A DNA stretch of 53,680 bases from Candidatus Sericytochromatia bacterium. GTDB lineage: Bacteria; Cyanobacteriota; Sericytochromatia; S15B-MN24; JAQBPE01. Each line of letters opens with the position of its first letter. The first letter of the stretch is position 1. The stretch is taken from positions 1 to 53,680 of the forward strand of contig JAYKJB010000138.1 in assembly GCA_035285325.1 (NCBI GenBank). Direction: 5' to 3'. Of this stretch, positions 52,001 through 53,680 are shown piece by piece. Under the pieces are notes generated by a model. That model had not been told where the DNA came from, did not search any database, and saw only the letters and a list, made by a program, of their open reading frames with translations. Both the position numbers and the translations under genes were made by a program.

Positions 52001-52737
52001 TCGGAGGGGGCCTTGGCGAGCAATTTGCGTACGACCCGATCGAGAACGGGATCGCAATCCGGGACCAGCCGTCGCAATTCGGGAGGGGCTTCGTGAACGT
52101 GGGCTCGCAACATTTCCGCCCGCGAGTCGTAGGTGAAGGGAAGACGACCCGTGACCAGTTCGAAGATCAGCGCACCGATGGCATAGAGGTCGGCCCGGCC
52201 ATCCACCTCCCCTTTGAGGACGATTTCAGGCGCCAGGTATCCCAGGGTGCCGGCAATGGGCAGGTCACGTGTGCCGGCATACTCAATCAGGCCGAAGTCC
52301 ATCAGCTTGACGGTGCCATCCGGCTTGATGCGGACGTTCTGACTCTTCAGGTCGCGATGGACGAAGCCGAGTTCGTGGACGTGTCCAAGCGCTGCCAACA
52401 GGGATGGCAGCAGGCGGAGGACAGCAGCGGGTTCGAAAGGAATCCGTTCGTCCAGGCCGTGCCCAGGAACCACCTCCATCGTGAAAAACGGCGTGCCATC
52501 CTCCAGTTGCCCGTATTCATGCACCTGGCAGCAATTCGGATGGCGCAGCTGGGTCATCAAGCGGAATTCCTGCTTGAATCGCAGAGCGCCCTCGTCGCCG
52601 AGGTGGGTCGACACCTGTTTGAGTGCCACCCGTTGGGCCGTGTCCACGTCTTCAACGAGCCAGACGACGCCCATGGCGCCGGTGCCCAGCTCATCAATGA
52701 TCTTGAACCGATTGGCGATCAATTCCCCGGGTTGCAA
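49015..52737 (-). CDS. Ser/Thr protein kinase - AAA/STAND-type ATPase - TPR protein
   Basis: A 1240-residue signalling protein. Kinase domain (8-262): glycine loop GTGAMG (18-23), Lys40 in VALKQV, HRD at 127-129 with Asn134, DFG at 147-149, LAPE at 169-171. An ATPase domain follows, starting LIGREHE (274-280), with Walker A EGPPGIGKT (303-311) and Walker-B-like FVVILEDWH (about 405). The C-terminal half (about 650-1190) is a long array of TPR-like helical repeats (SLADCYTSEDNLAEALGCCE and others). This kinase-ATPase-TPR order is known from predatory and developmental bacteria, where it links phosphorylation to protein assembly. TTG 52737 has GGGGGAG upstream. No partner gene is evident. Confidence 0.92.
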   Translation of the reverse strand: MQPGELIANRFKIIDELGTGAMGVVWLVEDVDTAQRVALKQVSTHLGDEGALRFKQEFRLMTQLRHPNCCQVHEYGQLEDGTPFFTMEVVPGHGLDERIPFEPAAVLRLLPSLLAALGHVHELGFVHRDLKSQNVRIKPDGTVKLMDFGLIEYAGTRDLPIAGTLGYLAPEIVLKGEVDGRADLYAIGALIFELVTGRLPFTYDSRAEMLRAHVHEAPPELRRLVPDCDPVLDRVVRKLLAKAPSDRFQSTEEVLSALGFEAGRASRSLLSPPLIGREHESSLLQRAVERMMDGQAPPTILLEGPPGIGKTRLLREFRAGLQVDGIVPVVTGAGRGEDSTPYAPFREVLRGLVPALKEHIPERLEVHASVLSSILPELSQASTPEMDDPAKEKLRLMAAIGDLFASLAARRSFVVILEDWHLADPLSRDLLDYLQRNLAQLPLLRVVATRHREHLQGEWVAHVENVKIAALGDNEIAQMVARILGNDALVAPLLRPLAELTEGNPYHVQRLLEHLVRERLITPGMDGWLMDAPLQPGALPRNLQGLLLRKMAQLPEDAITVARIGAVLGRGFDLALLGELTGFGEERLFDALESLERQQVLELDDDNHYDWSQAIFKEVVYESFTPEHRTAMHARVAAVLEKRIGKGKLREAPFDLIKGVADHYTVGCRPDKIVTFALEVGRRSAMLFANREAERYLSTAVTLLQADGDPRWDKPRLLALRLLGDTRRMSADIAGAKHCYLEAIPLAQRVGASMYLARMLTSLADCYTSEDNLAEALGCCERSLEVSLRSGDQASAARCYLTSSMLRYMQGNLAQSVVHAEEALHRGREVDDRGVVAEALAFIGHLYVATMPENAYVGIAHLEEAVQLLDELGHKVGLQNAYNFLGAAFFKLGEFRKAENAFRLNRNLAFELGLREEEAFAHLNLAITNYELGEFDLGLVEAESADALAAEAQMHLVHALAITFKAPGYAHLGRLREASKALAEAEGLFRASANKMLEARVLEHRMALLLYLGRAADALETADGLLDLLKLTGNTEPEGHVLAMRAEAKARMGNLAGAQRDLETAWAKALEGGAQALMIHVHRERAWIALREEHYEKAKLEVEAGLVLAEKTDAILSLCDLLGLLGETRLALGDSEAAMAFQRLTELASHSGSRLQEALGYFGQAASRPYDPEAKRHAERAQQLVHSMVAGLDGEAVKHFWNPIERQRVMQGNYIDFSLSRKRAQTPQGPIGLPFGMNKF

Positions 52738-52838
52738 GTCGCCTATCTCCCCCGCAGAACGTCCCTTGTTTGGGGAAGTTCCCTGTTACTATTCCCGAAA
52801 ATCAAGGTTAGAGCCGGGCTACTCGGGAAAATCCAGGT

Positions 52839-53447
52839 TCATTTGACCTTGGGGCTGGGGGATGGAGCGGTCGATGGTTTTCCTCCCGGCGGGGGCAACT
52901 CAGGGAAACGCAGGTCGTCAAGATCCGGTTCAAGGTGGATCCCGTGCAAACCCCTGAGGGTTCCCGTGACGGTGATCTTGGCTCCCCGTCTGGCCGCGAC
53001 AGCGGCCTCACGGTGCGCAGGCAGGAGCATGGGGCGCGCCATATGGGGCAGTTGAACCTGGATGAAATAGCCCCCCGAACGTTGCACGGCATCCAGCACC
53101 GTTCCCTCGATTTTTACGCGCCTTCCCCACAACGATTGTTCGAATGCCCGGTAGGCTTCCTCGATCTGAAGTTGCGTCAGGTCAGGCTTCGGGATGGCGA
53201 GCCTCTCCTTGATCAGGGCCTCCAGCGAAGTCTCAGCCGGCGCGGAGGTCGCTGGACTGGGCGTGCCGGTGGTCGCGAGCGCCAAAGAGGGATCGAGGGC
53301 CAACAGAGACGCCAGCAGGAATCCGTTCAATCTCCCGAACCAAACGCCACCCAAGGCGAGCGCGCTGGTGCTGGAGCGGGCGAGCAGGGTGTGGCCGCAG
53401 GCGTGTGACGCACGCCTCGGCGGTAAGCGGCCGATTCCTTCCGTCAC
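52839..53447 (-). CDS. hypothetical secreted protein with OB-fold-like domain
   Basis: A 202-residue protein. After a basic N-terminal stretch, a hydrophobic segment (LNGFLLASLLALDPSLALA) looks like a signal or anchor sequence. A Ser/Thr/Pro linker leads to a domain with strands RRVKIEGTVLDAVQRSGGYF, ALPLPHM-type residues and AKITVTGTLRGLHGIHLEPD, the pattern of an OB-fold. The tail is Pro/Ser/Lys-rich. GTG 53447 overlaps the stop of the preceding gene by 4 nt (GTGA), which supports that start, although the long pre-signal region is unusual and a start nearer the hydrophobic segment is possible. Its function is unknown. Confidence 0.6.
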   Translation of the reverse strand: MTEGIGRLPPRRASHACGHTLLARSSTSALALGGVWFGRLNGFLLASLLALDPSLALATTGTPSPATSAPAETSLEALIKERLAIPKPDLTQLQIEEAYRAFEQSLWGRRVKIEGTVLDAVQRSGGYFIQVQLPHMARPMLLPAHREAAVAARRGAKITVTGTLRGLHGIHLEPDLDDLRFPELPPPGGKPSTAPSPSPKVK

Positions 53448-53680
53448 GAAACGTCGGCGGAGGATCGCTGGAGGAGCGGAAGGGCGTGTGCCTTCAACGC
53501 ATCCAACATGGCGGCCATGTGGGTGCGCGCCTCGGCGTCGTCGGATTCCAGCAGGGGGGCGTTTTGAATCATGTCCTTGCCAAAATCCGTGATGCGACCC
53601 ATCACCTTGACGAAATCATCTTTGGTGAACGTCTCTTGGGAAGCCATCCCCAACTGGTCCATCACCTCGGCCACAAACTC
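53444..53680 (-). CDS. partial hypothetical protein, 5' end beyond the window
   Basis: The frame is open to the window edge. The visible 79 residues are helical and acidic (TKDDFVKVMGRITDFGKDMI, then EARTHMAAMLDALKAHALPLLQ). GTG 53674 is in frame but has no ribosome site, so the true start is probably outside. It overlaps the next gene by 4 nt. No family recognised. Confidence 0.5.
   Translation of the reverse strand, partial: EFVAEVMDQLGMASQETFTKDDFVKVMGRITDFGKDMIQNAPLLESDDAEARTHMAAMLDALKAHALPLLQRSSADVS

Overview
This is about 53.7 kb of high-GC bacterial chromosome, densely coded on both strands, with many GTG and TTG starts and frequent 4-nt gene overlaps. Two lipobox signal peptides, an OPT-family transporter and a large two-component repertoire fit a diderm bacterium. 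The lineage cannot be fixed from the sequence alone. The order of the lipid genes (enoyl reductase, then KS-MAT-ACP-KR-DH, then KS-CLF-AT-DH) resembles myxobacterial-type PUFA synthase clusters, but a poorly cultured phylum is equally possible. I see no phage, insertion sequence or CRISPR array.

Layout. 1-127: two tRNA genes (Gln, Arg) with a promoter. 251-7246: a sugar-phosphate HAD enzyme plus glucokinase, an OPT transporter (reverse), three small unknown genes, and a histidine kinase/OmpR regulator pair. 7261-29545: the centrepiece, a single reverse-strand run of a membrane-anchored unknown protein, oleD, oleC, oleB, oleA, a PfaC/PfaB-type synthase, a PfaA-type synthase, a PfaD-type enoyl reductase and a DapB-fold oxidoreductase, with one good promoter at 29517-29545. 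29604-32570: two lipoproteins and an exported ankyrin protein around an AT-rich divergent region. 32639-37890: leucyl aminopeptidase, an unknown protein, TruD, PanE and a universal stress protein. 38111-42663: five two-component proteins. 42709-48740: a CoA-transferase, an apparently frameshifted gene, two small DUF proteins and a DEAD-box helicase. 48838-53680: tRNA-Arg, a giant Ser/Thr kinase-ATPase-TPR protein and two partial or unknown genes.

How it fits together. The PfaD/PfaA/PfaC-type proteins should build a long polyunsaturated acyl chain on three tandem ACPs. The OleA-D proteins are the known head-to-head hydrocarbon pathway: OleA condenses two acyl-CoAs, OleD reduces the beta-ketoacid, OleC closes a beta-lactone and OleB decarboxylates it to an olefin. 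Here the synthase genes run into oleA by a 4-nt GTGA overlap, and the whole set can be one transcript. The synthase has no acyltransferase (AGPAT) or thioesterase domain for release. The simplest inference is a dedicated factory for very-long-chain polyunsaturated olefins, with OleA as the off-loading step. That inference, an odd dehydrogenase at the head of the operon, a histidine-kinase dimerisation domain without its ATPase, a leaderless promoter and a possible structured leader RNA are the points most worth following.
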